The notes: generated by a model from the sequence alone, not told the origin. Shown: positions 34,871 through 48,559, counted from the first letter of the stretch. The stretch is 64,000 nt of DNA from Gnetum montanum (GCA_015680685.1 MNCI01026333.1:188108-252107), one strand, 5' to 3'. Made by a program: numbers and translations.

Positions 34871-37724
34871 ATGAACATAACCAAATCTTACTCTTGTTCC
34901 TATAACAACATCATAGCTACTCTAGCTGATGGTACTATTTGTAAGTTTTACTTATTTACATGTACTTTACTTTACAATAATCCATACCTCATATTTTTAT
35001 AGCCTTGTGACATCTACCCTTTATGTATATAAAATTTAAAAATCTAAAACTAACATGTGGCTATAGTCACACTGTGTGACAGTAACCACATAATACCAAA
35101 ATGTCAATATGTCTATGCCCATGGTTGCACTATGCAACATACAATTGCATAAACAATACATGGTCTTTATGGCCTTTGTAGTTAAATAAAAGAAATTATA
35201 AAAATGAAAAAAAAATCATAGTAGGATGTAACTAGTCTCATATTAGCCAAAGTTGAGACATGAGGGAGAGAAAATGGCATCATGTACATCATGTTCAATC
35301 ACCATCATAACTTAGGACCTGCAAATAATAAAAGCATGTAATCATTAGTAATAGGGGCAGCCATAAATGTAACCATTAAGACATAAAGTAAACATAAACT
35401 AATAAAACATCTTAAAATGAGGGTATGACTCATGGGTGAGCCCACATGGAAGCAGTAATGTATTATCAAGAATTTAACTAATGGAAGCACACAACAATCA
35501 ACCATATCAGGAATCTTGGTTTCAAAATTAATAATGAATCGAACATGATTTTCAACACCAAATAATTAGTTTAGTTATTTTTACTAGCATGCATTATCCA
35601 ATATCCCCTCTCCCATGATGGATCCATGTTGACTAGCATGAATCCAACATAGAGACCATGATCTAGCTCTCCACACATCTACACCTACCTTTACCTCTAC
35701 TTCATTTGACTAACTTGATAACCAAATTATGCCTACCATGGCCATGCACATACTCTATAGCAACACCTACATACCTTGTTCTATTCTCGAACCTCTACTG
35801 CCATGATCTATGTGGTGGAAAATCTAGTCACCTTGCTACTAACTAGGCCTATCCAACACCCATTACCCTACAACCCTTTCCCTACAACCGTCACAAACAT
35901 GGTGCCACCTTTGCTGCTACTAATAGTGTAATACCCTGAACGCTATGCTAGCCCATCAAGGCTATGCTAGTCCATCGAAGTTGTTCAACTCCTTCTAGAC
36001 CTGCCACTTCCTCTCCAAACACCACCAAGCAATATCATCACTTGTTATCACCTCATCAACATCTGTTTCTATCATTTCCACCAAGCTGCTACTGGGGTGC
36101 TCACTAGCAATGTGACCCTAAAATGTTGATGTGTGGTAGGATTAAGGCATAGCTCTGTGCCATTATTGGCCTTTATGCCAGCCACCAAGATTTATCACCA
36201 CACCCATCATCACTTTCACAGACCACCTTGATGCTACCATCAACCTTGCTTATAGGATACATAGGCCCTATAGGGGCTATGTAGGCCTATATAGATCATG
36301 TTGGACCCTCCACATTGGATCCATGCTAGCCATCCTAGTCCCAGTGTGAATTAGCATGGGTACCATGTCCCAAACATACCCATCCATGACCTCTGACCCA
36401 CCTACCTACACCTACTGTTCCCTTGCATGCCATCTACTATAGTCATTTTCCATCATTAATTGCATAGAGATCCTTTGTACTGCTTGCTACTAAGGCTGTT
36501 GTTGTAGAAAACCCTCACATTTGCATAAGTCTCCACCATGTGCTACACTCCACCACATGGCCTACAAGTTGCTCATGCTAACCTAGGGCCATGTTGCTTT
36601 ATGTAGAACCTTGTGTAGTACTTGAGGCACTTACTGATATGATTATCAAACCCTTACAACTACTCAAAACCCTTACATCTCTATGCCAGATCCATGTTGG
36701 TCAGTGTGAAACCAATGTAGATGCAACAATATGATACCTCTCTACACCAAATCCATGTTGGTCAGCATGGATGTCAAAAATCTAGCATCAAGTCTTTGGC
36801 TAGCCAACATCCATGTCCATCTTTTCCTACACTTGATATTGCATAAGTTTGTTACCACATCAAGCATAGATGCTAGTACTCCTACTTCCCATGATGTGCC
36901 AAAGCACCACCATCTTCCATGCCACTACTACCATTCTTTCTGCACCACCAACATGGTAGATTCAAATCCTTGAGTGCACAACACATGCTCCATGATGTGC
37001 TATGAAAACTCCACCTCAACCATCCTTAAAACCAATGTGCTTATGTTTTTGGCCTTCAAGTCCTTGATGCATGCCCTTTTTAATACCCCAATATGTACTC
37101 CTTGCCTATTCATCGATCATTTTCCTGAGCCACCACATGTAGCTACAACCCTCACTACCATAGCTCATCATTTTTCATGTTACCCTTAGCCTCGCCACCA
37201 CTCTAATCACACCACATCACCAGGCTACTGGAATAGCTGCTATTGCACATCGTGACCTAGATTATGATAGTAGTTACTACCATTGATCACTAAAACCTAC
37301 TATTCCCCCTTCAAAGAGATTCACAATACTACTACTATAGTGCACTTCTACACTATTGGCCTCTTCTCCTTCCCCTATTGTATGTACTATAGTTGTGTGC
37401 ACCTCCATCATCAACCTACTCGCTACATGGATCCTTTGAGTTCTAGGCCACCACTCTCCCTTACGCCCTAACCTTACCACTATGGGAATAACTGAAAAAT
37501 AAAAATAAAAGAAATTATTATTGCTGTTGTTGATAACAATTCATGTTTAATTTAATACCTAATCCACCACAATTTATTTTATTTTTAGCCAACTTCACCT
37601 TACCTTTAACTTTATTTTACTAAATTCTATCCTATTTCTTACCATGGTATAACTTCATTTTATAGTATCTCACTAAGTTTTACCTAACTTCTACATATGA
37701 TAGCTCTTCCCATTGAAATAGGTA

Positions 37725-37815
37725 GCATCATATCCTATTATGGCCTTAAGCTAGTAATACCATGGCCTACTAAAGCCTTAAACTAGTAATCCCATGGCCC
37801 ACCATGGCCTTCAAT
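37725..37815 (+). repeat. ~36-bp minisatellite, array 2
   Basis: Two to three units of CCATGGCCTACTAAAGCC followed by TTAAACTAGTAATC. Confidence 0.6.
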
Positions 37816-38139
37816 AGATAAAATATAACCATATTTAACTACACTCTTCCATCATTTGGCATCATTTGGACCTTGGTTCACTTAATTTTGACATCATTTT
37901 CCATCAGTTAACATCAATAAGATCTTATTTCACCTTGTCTAATGTCATTTTATGTGGTTTTGATCATTATTTAGCCTTCATGAGACCTATTATGCATCAT
38001 TTGGCCTTTGTCTCATCATATCCATCTTATTCTATTCCTTATGACCTTTATTGATCACGTTTAACCTTTTTTTAGCCTTTGATTGGTGTAATTTAATGGG
38101 GTTTGATCATCTTTGACAATCATTTCACAGCATGTAACC

Positions 38140-38195
38140 ATGGCCCACTAAGGCCTAAAACTGGCACTATGCCTCACAAAGGCCTTAAAGTGGCA
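38140..38195 (+). repeat. ~36-bp minisatellite, array 3 (short)
   Basis: About one and a half units: CATGGCCCACTAAGGCCTAA then ACTGGCAC, then CTCACAAAGGCCTTAAAGTGGC. Confidence 0.55.
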
Positions 38196-38884
38196 AAAGT
38201 GTAACCATGTTTGGCCTTGCATTACCTTGTATTGGCTTATAACCTCTGATAGCATTACTTGGATACTTGTATGATCTTTTTTTCAATGATTTATCACATT
38301 TATGCATTATTATCATAGTATTTTACATTAGTGTTAACATTATTTTACTGGTTTTGTCAGTTTTTAGCATTTTGTTACATAGGTGCCACTTGATATACTT
38401 ATGTTATAATGCAGGGATGAGTTAGGAGGATGAGGAAGCAAACTTGATTAGCCTTAAGACCTAAATAAAACCCTTTAGTGATGTTGTTACGCCAAGTTAA
38501 CATTAATATTAATACCTTGAAACCAATTAACTCTACATCCATGACACCTTTGAAGTAGCCTAACTACCTATAACCTTGAATCTAGAAACATCACGGACGA
38601 TCCCTCAGCCAAAATTCTCATCAACACCACAATGGTAAGGAGAAAACATATGAAACCAAGATTCTCAATAGGACTTAAGCCTTGTCATGACCTCATGAAG
38701 CCCTTGATATGCAACACTAAAGCCATCACATAGCCTTTATTATATATAACACTTACATGTTTGCTTGTAGTGTTGTTTATCATTGTTGACAAGTTGCAAT
38801 GAATGATTGATGTTGATAACTTTGATGACCTATAACAAATAATCCTACATGACATATTTGCATGATAGAGGAATATCTTTCTAT

Positions 38885-39120
38885 GATTTTCTAAGGTCCT
38901 AAACTAGCAATATAGCTTGTTGATTCCTTAAATTGACAATATGACCTACTAAGGCATTAAATAGGCACCACAATCCACTATGACCTTAAACTAGCAATAT
39001 GGACTACTGAGGTGTTAAACCAATGCCATGATCCACTACAATCTTAAATTGTCACCATGGCCTGCTAGGGACTTAAATTGGTATCATGGCCTACCATGGC
39101 CTTAAACTAGCAACATTGGT
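38885..39120 (+). repeat. ~36-bp minisatellite, array 4
   Basis: About six diverged units of the same CTTAAACTAGCAAYATGG and CCTACTAAGG repeat, the longest of the four arrays. Confidence 0.65.
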
Positions 39121-40051
39121 GGCCTGGGTAGCTTGGTTTTATCATTCTACATGGCCTATATGCATTGTAATGTTATAACATGCTTTGATTACTTGGTTTT
39201 CTTGTCCTCTTGGAGATATGTTTGTAGGATGAATCTTGGAGCCATCACAAGGATGTAATCCATTACAATAGTAAGTCTTCATTTGACTTCAATGCGCAAG
39301 ATTTGGTAAGTTTTTCTTGCTATGTCAAGAGTGCTTGTACCACTACCATCCATCTAGCATCACTATGTGAGCCTAACCACATAGCCTGATTATGACCTTC
39401 CATACCTTGAAAATAATGTTGATCTATGTTGCCACTCATGCACTATAGCCAAATGATATCTCTTCATCATGCTTCATCTTGAAGTTCACTAGAATGTAAC
39501 ATAGCTCATTCAATGGAAAAACCATTAAGTCCATTGAGTGTAATACATCTTATTTCAATGGGAAAATCAAGTATGTTGGGTGTAACACAACTCATTCAAT
39601 GAGCAAACTATATCAAACCAACCTTGGGAATGAAGCTAAATGAAGGTTTCACCCCATAAAAAAGGTGGGGGAGACAAAGACAAATTTCCAAGAGGCCAAA
39701 TGGCCAATTAAGCCACAAATTCTAATGGCCAATGAAATATTGGAGCAAATTGATTGGATCCTTAAATGCATTTTCCAAGTAACCAACACTTTAAAACATG
39801 TCAATGTCATGTTATAACCATGATGACAACACTTGGAATGCATTGTTAGCCTCCATGATCATCTCCCTAATTACCATTACCACCATCTCATCATAGTCCT
39901 ATCCCATCATCATAAGCACTCTTTTGCATGGTTTAACACAACAAGATCAAGCACGAAGAGGGAATGTCAGTGGTTGACCTATAGTGGTGTTTTGTATTAT
40001 TTTTTGATGCCTCTCAAGTCAATCCTCTAGATACCAACAAATAGGAACCAT

Positions 40052-41497
40052 TGAAACACCACCAAATTTGGATGTTGTAACCATTATAAATCCATCCCAT
40101 GAAACTTGAGGTTAACTTCATTGAAAATATGATGATTGAAATCCATGAGAGATAATATCACATATTTCATGCTTTTGGGATTGAAAAATTCCTTATGAGT
40201 GGCCAAAGCCTCATTCCCTAAGTGAAAAGAGTTACCTAGTATCTATATTTATACTTGGGAAGGTCAAAATGCCTTTTAGGATGCCAAAAATGGCAATTTG
40301 ATGTGTTTTATGGGGGCTATACATCTTTGTACGCTGGAAAAATCTTGCAAGAGGTTGTAACCTAGTGTGGAGGTGTGTAGCCCACCTGCTTCCAATGTTG
40401 AGACATCAAAATGAGCATGGAGGGATGCAAGGGGGTGGATCTCACCTATCCCCAACATAGAAAGGGGGTGTTACTCAATGTAGAAGGGCTTGACCTTCAA
40501 CCCTCAAAATTGATCCTTCATCACCCAAACATTGATACCTCCACCCTAGTGTAGAAGCAACATGACCAAGATTTTGAAGTTACATCAACCCCAGCAAGAA
40601 CCCTATGGTGCCACCATGAAAGGTTGAAGACCTAATGTGGAAGGAGTGAACCCAGCATGGAAATAGCCATGGAAATATGACACTTTTTATATATGGGAAC
40701 CCCCTTGGATTTTGGATACCTAGCCCCTTTAACATGGTAGAAGTTTATTGTAATTTTCATCCTAATTTGTCAACCATTTTGAGCTCACCCTATAAAACCA
40801 AAACCCCAACACCATTTTAAGGTTTCACACTCTTGGTAGTTGCGCACTTTTGGTACTTTCAGCATTTTGGTATTCAAGAGTTTTTTCTTTCTAGAAGAAA
40901 TGTAGTTTCATAGGGCTTGCTAGTGTAGAACCATTATAGCCCTATTACCCTTGTTACCCTAATTGTGATTTATAAGCCTAAAGTGTCAATGTTGCCCACC
41001 TTGGATTCCCAAATCTTAACATGGAGCATTTTGATAGCCTCTATCCTTTACATTTGACAGCCGTAGTAGTGATCCATTTTGAAAATTTTGGAGAGTAGTA
41101 GAGGAAGTTTGACAACTTTGGGAATTGCTAAGCATCCGTATTGTGAAGTGAATCCCATCAGCTTCAACTAATTTGGAACCCCCATCCAAGTTAACCCCCT
41201 TGTACTCTCCTACGAGCAATTTTTTATACTTCGTTGAACTTATTCTTTATTGAATTAATAAAGTTTGTAGTTTTAGTTTATGCACAATTTTTACTGATTT
41301 TTGGATTTTTAGATTTACATTTTTACAATTTCTTACAACCCCATTTTGCATTGCAGTAAGTCTCTAGGTGTTCTACTAGACCTTCCAGGGCACATTGAAT
41401 CCAATTTTCGCTTGGTGGACCTAAGGATTTAAGGTTGAGACTATGCGTGACTAAGAATTTGTGGCATTCCAATGACTGAGATTTTCTATTGCAATAG
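40052..41497 (+). repeat. 3' LTR of element 3
   Basis: Starts TGAAACACCACCAAATTTGG and ends TTGCAATAG; it matches 28600-30078 with many substitutions and indels. It lacks the poly-C tract. TATA box at 40791-40797. Confidence 0.78.
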
Positions 41498-41502
41498 TTT
41501 TG
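41498..41502. repeat. Target site duplication, right copy (element 3)
   Basis: TTTTG, matching 28595-28599. Confidence 0.6.
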
Positions 41503-41627
41503 AAAAAGTACTATTTAGTTTTTACCATTCATCAATTAAAAAATGTATTTTAAAAATGCAATTTCTTACACATGCATTTTAAAATTCTTCATCATGAACA
41601 TCCTAGCCTTGTCCCAAAAAATTAGTA

Positions 41628-41880
41628 TGGTAAAAACCCAAATGGTTAGATGGACATTGAGTGTTACTAGAAAAGATAAAATGCATAATAAAAATAATAT
41701 AAGAAGACATAGAATTAATTATATTTTAGATAAGTTATAGAAATGGCTTCTTAGATGGTTTGGACATGTCTAAAGAAGATCATCTAATGAGCCCATAAAA
41801 AAGTTTGATACATCACTATTATAGTAAAGCCACCAAAAAGAAAAGTAAAAATACCATGGGAAAATTTATTAGTTGGTAAA
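41628..41880 (+). pseudogene. RTE-type LINE RT C-terminal fragment
   Basis: The plus strand reads TQMVRWTLSVTRKDK, then RRHRINYILDKL, then (after one stop) KWLLRWFGHV and RRSSNEPIKK. This follows the C-terminal MLRWM.GVTRKDRIRN and RLRWFGHV.RR block of RTE-clade LINEs. Only this scrap is present, with two stops. Confidence 0.7.
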
Positions 41881-42145
41881 TTCTAATAATTATTGATCTT
41901 TTCTTTTTTAAGTGATAAAAATGACAAAAAAATACAAAATCAATAAACTTTTATATGATCATTTATGACATCACTTTGTTAATAGGTGGTAAAATAATGT
42001 GAGTTTTATTTTCAATTTTTGTAACAATCATTGAATACTAATAATATAAATTTGATTTTTTTTCTAGAGTTTTTATTTAAGTGGAGTATATATATATGCA
42101 TTTCACAATGGAAAGAATAACTAAGATGGACTCTTTTTCATTATA

Positions 42146-42160
42146 GCATTCTAATTTTGA
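42146..42160. repeat. Target site duplication, left copy (GC-rich LINE A)
   Basis: GCATTCTAATTTTGA, matching GCATTCTAACTTTGA at 42541-42555 with one difference. Confidence 0.8.
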
Positions 42161-42397
42161 ACTTTTTTTTTGGAAAAATCGAGTGAAATTTTATTCCCAA
42201 AAAAGAATGTTATACATCCGTACAGTGCAGGCCAGAGTGCAGGCCAAAGTTGCTGGCCCCACACTAACCAGGAACATTAGCTCTGAATCCCCTGCGAACC
42301 ACCTTCGCCATGGGCATCCCCACCAGTGGGCCGTCAGGCCCACCCCTGACCGTTAACCAAAGCGCATTCCCGAACTGGGCCCCCTGGGTGTTTCCCT

Positions 42398-42429
<32 letters not shown>

Positions 42430-42540
42430 NCTATCATTTTTCGTCAAATCCTCTCCCTTCGGGATTTGCCCCAGCCTATCCCGCCCACCGTGAGCATCGT
42501 GGAGGACCTTGGGGGCATAATCGAGGCCCTATTCGCGGCC
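42161..42540 (-). mobile_element. GC-rich LINE A, strongly 5'-truncated
   Basis: A 380-bp GC-rich insert in AT-rich DNA. It carries a T run at its left edge (an A tail on the minus strand) and a 15-bp target duplication, so it is a retroposed 3' end in minus orientation. Its sequence matches the reverse complement of 49750-50260: both contain AACCAGGAACA-like, GGGTGTTTCCCT and CCCGCCCAC.GTGAGCATC blocks. A poly-C run with one N (42403-42430) may be an assembly join. Confidence 0.82.
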
Positions 42541-42555
42541 GCATTCTAACTTTGA
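42541..42555. repeat. Target site duplication, right copy (GC-rich LINE A)
   Basis: GCATTCTAACTTTGA; see 42146-42160. Confidence 0.8.
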
Positions 42556-45500
42556 TTAGCTCTACTATTTTTAGCATTTATTTTTCATTGTCATTTATCA
42601 TTTTATTAACATAATATTTATCTTTTATTTTATATTAATTATTGGTAGCATGAACACAACTCAATCTTGAGTGTTAGTATATCCAATGGTATGTTGGTTT
42701 GGTAATCTTGGAAGTTAGAATGAATATCTAGGAGCATGATAATAAGATAATAATTGAACACTCATCATCATATGCTAGCTTAGTATTTATTTTTTACATT
42801 AATGGATTAGTAATTAGACATGGTTTTATTATGTTTTATATAGCTTGAAACATGGCTGATGCAACATCAATTATTATACACCTCACCTAGACCTACCCAT
42901 ATATATAGAGAGGGCTTCTATGAGCCTAGGGGGGAAGATAGTGATTTATGATCACATAACGATACACAGCATTATTTTTAACCCATTCATAAATACAATG
43001 CTTGTAAATCATATGGTTGAGCATTTTGCAAACTAATCACTCATCATTTGACACTATCACTAAGGATTGATACTAATAGCTTAGTTTAGTTAGCATCATA
43101 AGTTTTTATTACTTGAGCATATCTAATTTTTCTTTCTTTGATTTTTCTACAATTGATATAACTTCTCTAGAATGCCCCTATGAGGGATTCTATATTACTT
43201 AAAACTTCTTCAAATAATAGTAAAATTTCTACTTATTTTATTGATACAAAAATTTTTGTTAATTCTTTAAATGCAGATTTACAAGTTGATAAGAATAAAA
43301 TTTTGATGTCTTCTTCTAATAATGTTGATGTAAGAAAGATAATTTTTTCTTCATTATTATGTATTTAAGTCATTCTTTGCTTATCTTTCATTGCATCATG
43401 TGTTCATTCAAACCTTTGATTACCTCCCTCATAATGAAAGTTTTGTTTCATAGTTAGATGATATGATGAAAAAATGTGATATCTAAGTCATTCATGTTAG
43501 GTAATATTCTAATTTTCTTCTTCTTCTTTAATTAGATAATTCTTTGATGGTGCAAAGTTCCCTCGATGAAGGGCTTTTATACATAAGCATGTAGTGTTGA
43601 TTATTCATAAATGGACATCATATTTTTATGTTCAATTTGAAGAATATGCTAAAGTTTTATGTTTTGTTGATTTATATAATCTTTCACTGATTTTTTAGAA
43701 AGATAAATAGGAAATTGTTAGTCTTCTCAATTCCATTAAGTATATGGAGTCTATTTATATAACTTTTGATTTTCATAGATGTTTTTTGTTGAAATAAAAT
43801 TTCTCAATTATAAAAAGAAATTGGTATTGTAAGGTGGATAAGAAACTTATATCTAACCTATTACATATTATAATCTTCCTAATTCTTGAAAATTTTTCCA
43901 TTGTGACTAAAATATATTTAATGTTTATTATTTTCTACAGAAGAAGAAATACTTTGAAGAAAAGAAAGAATTTTTTGCAATTGAAGATAGAAAAATCAAT
44001 ATGAAGTTAAATATATGAAAAATCAAGTTAGTGGCAATTATAAAAATAATCAAATGAAAATAAAGAATTTAGAGAAGACAAAAGCTCCTATGTATATTCT
44101 CTCTAGTAATAGAGAAAGTATTTAGCTAAACCAAACAGCTCATAAGGAAAATGTTTCCTTATGTGACAAGAATATTATTAACTCAAGTATTAAAATTAGT
44201 GTAGATAAGAAGATTATAGTTGATGGTAAAGATTCTTATCATAAGATAAATAATAATCAACAAGATAATGATCTTCCAATAGTGGTACCACTTTCTTGCT
44301 TTAAAATAAATATTTTTTTTAAATTGTAGTTCTCTATCTTGAATAAATATTGATATTAAGCTATAGTTATTTGTGGAATTGTGAGTCATTTTCATTGTTC
44401 ATTTCAATTTTGTCTTTGCCTATGCTTTTACTCATCTTACCTATAATTAGGTAGAAATCCTCAAATGTTTTTTTTGTATGTAACTTTACTTGCTTTTTAC
44501 CTATATTTAATGAAGCATTGCATTATTTAGTTATAAAAATTACTTAAAATATTTTAATACAACTAAAATAAAAGGATATTATCTTGAGTGGTTATGATTC
44601 GTTGTTGAAGCATCTATGCAATCAAGGCTTGACCTCAAAGATAAATTCCCTATATAATGTAACAATCATGCATTATATTGTAGTCTCCAAATTATCACTG
44701 TTTATTTTCTTGGACATAGAGTTAAATATAAAATAAGTAAAGTCCTACACCACACAAGAGTTTAAACTTCTATGCCTACTTATATGCTCAATGATGTAGA
44801 GGCACTGATTGAAGAGCTTCCCAAGAAGTTTGTTACATTTGATCTTTTGTCATTTATTGCATTCAAGCTATCCAAGATTGATTATGGGGTGGTGTATCTA
44901 ATCTTTAGAAGTTATAATGAGGCGATTATCTTTATAAATTTAATTAGGACTTTACATTCCTAATGTTGTTTTTCAGGTATTTGAGATTTTATTTCAAAAA
45001 TGTGATGAATGATAATGAAGTAGATGTAATTAGTATTAGACATGCTAATTTTTTCTACATATTCAAACACACTATTGTTTTCAATAAGGTCAAAAAATAA
45101 TCAAGTTTGGGATTTTCATGATCATATCTATATGAACTATGAAGTAGGTTGATATTAACTATTTTCACTTGCATTATTGTGTGTGACAAAAATATTGATA
45201 CTAATTTGAGAGCACTTAGTTTGATGCATTTATAAGTATATATGGGGATGGAAATCAATTGGTTTAAAGTCCTCGAAAATGAAATAAAATAGTAAATAAG
45301 ATTACATTATCATTTGAATAAAGTGCATTACTCTCATGCTTTTATTGTTTGTTTGTACATATATGTTATATCACATGTTGATATTACCATGATCAAGACC
45401 CTTGTGAGGATAAGGAATATATAGGTTGTTAGTAATATTTAGACTACAATAATTTCTAAATTTTAAGAGTAAGATACAAATAAAGAATAAGAACAATAGA

Positions 45501-48500
45501 TAAAGGGAACTAGAATGGTTCTAGAAAAAGGATGATCTGATCATTCAAACATACTATTGGAGAGTAGCACCATGGATCTAGTCATGCATCACTTTGTATT
45601 TGAAAATAAATTATTTTAATATGAGAATATGGTTGAGTTTTTCTAACTCAATTATCAAGAAAGATATTCCAAAAGAATATATTTATAACTTCTCCATATA
45701 AAAGAGCTTGATGGAATATAGTGCTGAGTACTTGGAGGCTAAGGTCATGAAGAGGCTAAGAACAAATATGCAACTATTTATAAAATAATCAAGTATTGCC
45801 TTTACAAATAATACGTACTTATATCTATTGTATATTCTTATTATTATGCTATATCCTATTCATGCAAGGCATGATGACATAGGAGGAGCTGATGAAAGTT
45901 TAGCCGCTATTGTTAATGGTTACTCTTAGGGGACCTTAATCAAAGACTAGTATGAAAGAGGATAGTGGTAAATCCTCGAATTCATTGCATCATGGTAATT
46001 AAGCCTAATTGAGTTAGGTCTAAAACTTAGTTCACAAGAATGATCCCTCCTCCTTAGAGTAGGTGGACTTATTAGAGTTTGATTCTTTGAGGTGTAGGTA
46101 GTGGATTTTGTTTCTATTCAATCATTCTATCATTAAATTTTAGTAATGGGATTTAATCTAGAAGTTTCATTCTAGAAAAAAAGTAAGGTTTTTCATTTAG
46201 CTTATGATCCACCATGCTATTCTAACTCAAGATAAACTAAAAAAGTGTGGTTTTTCTATCACTTTCCACTACATTCTCTACTATTAGAAGATTGAAACTA
46301 TAATGCATATATTAAAATAATGTTACCTCATGAAGGTGACGATTACCCTAGTGCACACATGAATGGGGATTATATGGAACCAATGCTGGTCCATGATTAC
46401 TGAAGGATCCATCAAATCCAAACACCTACATGATATTTCACTATGAGTGAAGGTAGCTTGGGAGATCTAACTCAAGCCAAACACCTTTACTTTTCAAGCA
46501 TGAACCCTAGCTTCCCTTATAAATGTGGGATGTGGACCTTTGCTAATTTTCATTTGTGGGAAAAACACTCAAGATTATATCATAGTGAATTTTAACATCA
46601 ACAACTTCAAGCAACATGAACCCACATCCCATGGAGACTTGCAAGCTTTGTTGACATTGTAACTCCTAACTAACAAGGGGTGGGTAGCTGACTTTATGTT
46701 ACGTAGTCTTGCCTAACGAAGTAGGTTTATTAACTAGTTACCTCTACACAAGATGATGAGTTTGTGGTTAATAAGCTATAGTGTAACACCCATATTAATT
46801 ATTTATAAAATATCCTACAAATAACTAATAGGGATGCTACAAAACCCCGAGGATCTAGAGTTAACCTTGATTTATTAACTCAAAAGGAAGTGGTAAAATA
46901 CATTAAAATTATTAATTAAGAGCATAGATACAATAAAGCAATATACCACAACAAATTTTTGTATTACTCACATATATAATTAAATAAAATTTATTTACTA
47001 AAAAAAGAGAGTTTTCCACAAGCACAAAATGGTATATGGCTAAAAATTCTACTTAATTGTATCATAAAATAGTGGTAAAATAATTATTATAACAACACTT
47101 GTTTTACCTCAATTGGACATCTAGAAATAAAAATATTTATGTTTTAAATTTACCAAATTAAATAATAAAATATTAGTATATAATAAACAATATTAAATTT
47201 CTCAAAGGTATAGCACATGCCAAAATGAAAAATGTTCCTTGCAATGTCATAGCGCTACTGACATAGATGGCAAATTCATATGTATCATATTTTATTATTT
47301 AATCATCAAAATATGTACATGGCTCAAATATCCAAAAAGTTCACAAGGTATTTATTTTACAAAAATAGAAAATATACAAAAATTATTTTTCAAGTTCAGG
47401 AGCTCCAAGTTCTATAGAGTTGATCCACCTTGTTCCATGTTCCTTCTTCAATGATTCCTTATGTACTCTAGGCTCTCCACATCAAAATGCAAGAGTTAGA
47501 ACCCATTAAATAAGAAAGGTTATTATATTTCCTTCTTCATAAAGCATAAAGGTTTAAGGTCAAAAGTCTTAGGTTATGAGCTAGACAAAGTTTCTAACAA
47601 AAGATTCAAAAAAAATTTTAAGTCTAGAAATGCCAAAAATTCTCTAAGAATCCAAAGAAAATCCAAAAATCTAAAAATATCCAACATTTCAAAGGAATGT
47701 ATATTTTATCCATGGATCTCTGAAGGCTAGGTCTTGATTATTCTCACTACCAACAAGAGCCATTAGGTCTTAGAATAACCTCACTACTATCATTATATTA
47801 TCCTTGTGATTCCAAATATGTCATTTATGGTCGGGTCCTGGAAATAGCCTCACTACTAACATGCTCAACGACTAAGGCATATGTATCATTGAAAGGATAG
47901 ATCTTGACTATGCCTCACCACAACTCCACTAGATTCAACTACTTAGTGCCATGGTCTCAACTAAATTGATAGCCTCACATGAACTTATGAATCAAAATCC
48001 AGGGTAGGAAATCTATCCAACAACCCTTATTTCCATAAGGTGGATCTCAATAAAGAACACTCCACTATTGCATATAGACGAAGGTATTTAAAAGATTCAT
48101 AGCTCCTATTACCAACTAAGATAAATGGTCATACAAATATTATTATTTTATTTTAGAATACAAATGATTTCCAAAATATCCAAATCCATGGCAACCAAAA
48201 TTCCACAAATAATTTCCATAATAGCTGAATCTATGATGGCAAGAAATTCTACAAAATTCTTGCAAAATCATGCTTATGCCATAAGAAAATCCAAAATATT
48301 CATAACAAGTTGGGCAAAATTTCCATAATTCTAAAAATTCACCCAAAGATAGAAAAAGGGACTGAACATAATTAAAATAGAAAAATCAAATCAAAATGAT
48401 GAAAATCTAGTAGAATTTTAGCACAATAATCAAAATCGTAGTAGAGTAGTAGAAGATCAAAAGTAAAATATACCAAATAGAATAACCATATGAAAATAAA

Positions 48501-48530
48501 ATTAAAATAATGTTTTTTTCTTGGATTAGC
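42556..48530. other. Unassigned AT-rich region, 6 kb
   Basis: I recognise no gene or transposon. Around 43140-43380 and 43950-44300 the plus strand has Asn/Ile/Lys-rich readable stretches, and an open frame at 44772-44963 begins MPTYMLNDVEALIEELPKKF. None matches a family I know. From about 46850 on there are only short frames. Confidence 0.4.
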
Positions 48531-48545
48531 AAAGCTTCCATAATT
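48531..48545. repeat. Target site duplication, left copy (GC-rich LINE B)
   Basis: AAAGCTTCCATAATT, identical to 50274-50288. Confidence 0.88.
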
Positions 48546-48559
48546 TCCGGGGGCGGCAT

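Larger units (their letters stand above)
34301..40051 (+). other. Internal non-coding part of element 3
   Basis: No RT, RNase H or integrase motif seen. It holds a recurring ~36-bp repeat at four places and a strand-biased CCACC/CATG-rich stretch at about 35600-37480 in which phrases such as AGATCCATGTTGGTCAGTGT or close variants recur. Short frames in it are low complexity. Confidence 0.55.
28600..41497 (+). mobile_element. Element 3: 12.9 kb LTR retrotransposon with gag and protease only
   Basis: Two long LTRs (28600-30078 and 40052-41497) flank nearly 10 kb of internal DNA, bounded by a TTTTG duplication. Gag lies at 31200-32900 and a Tat-type protease at 33844-34300. After that, 34300-40050 contains no reverse transcriptase, RNase H or integrase motif I can find in any frame; it is filled with minisatellite-like and composition-biased repeats. 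It therefore looks like a non-autonomous element (TR-GAG or LARD-like) or one whose pol was replaced. The LTRs differ at many positions, so insertion was old. Confidence 0.8.
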
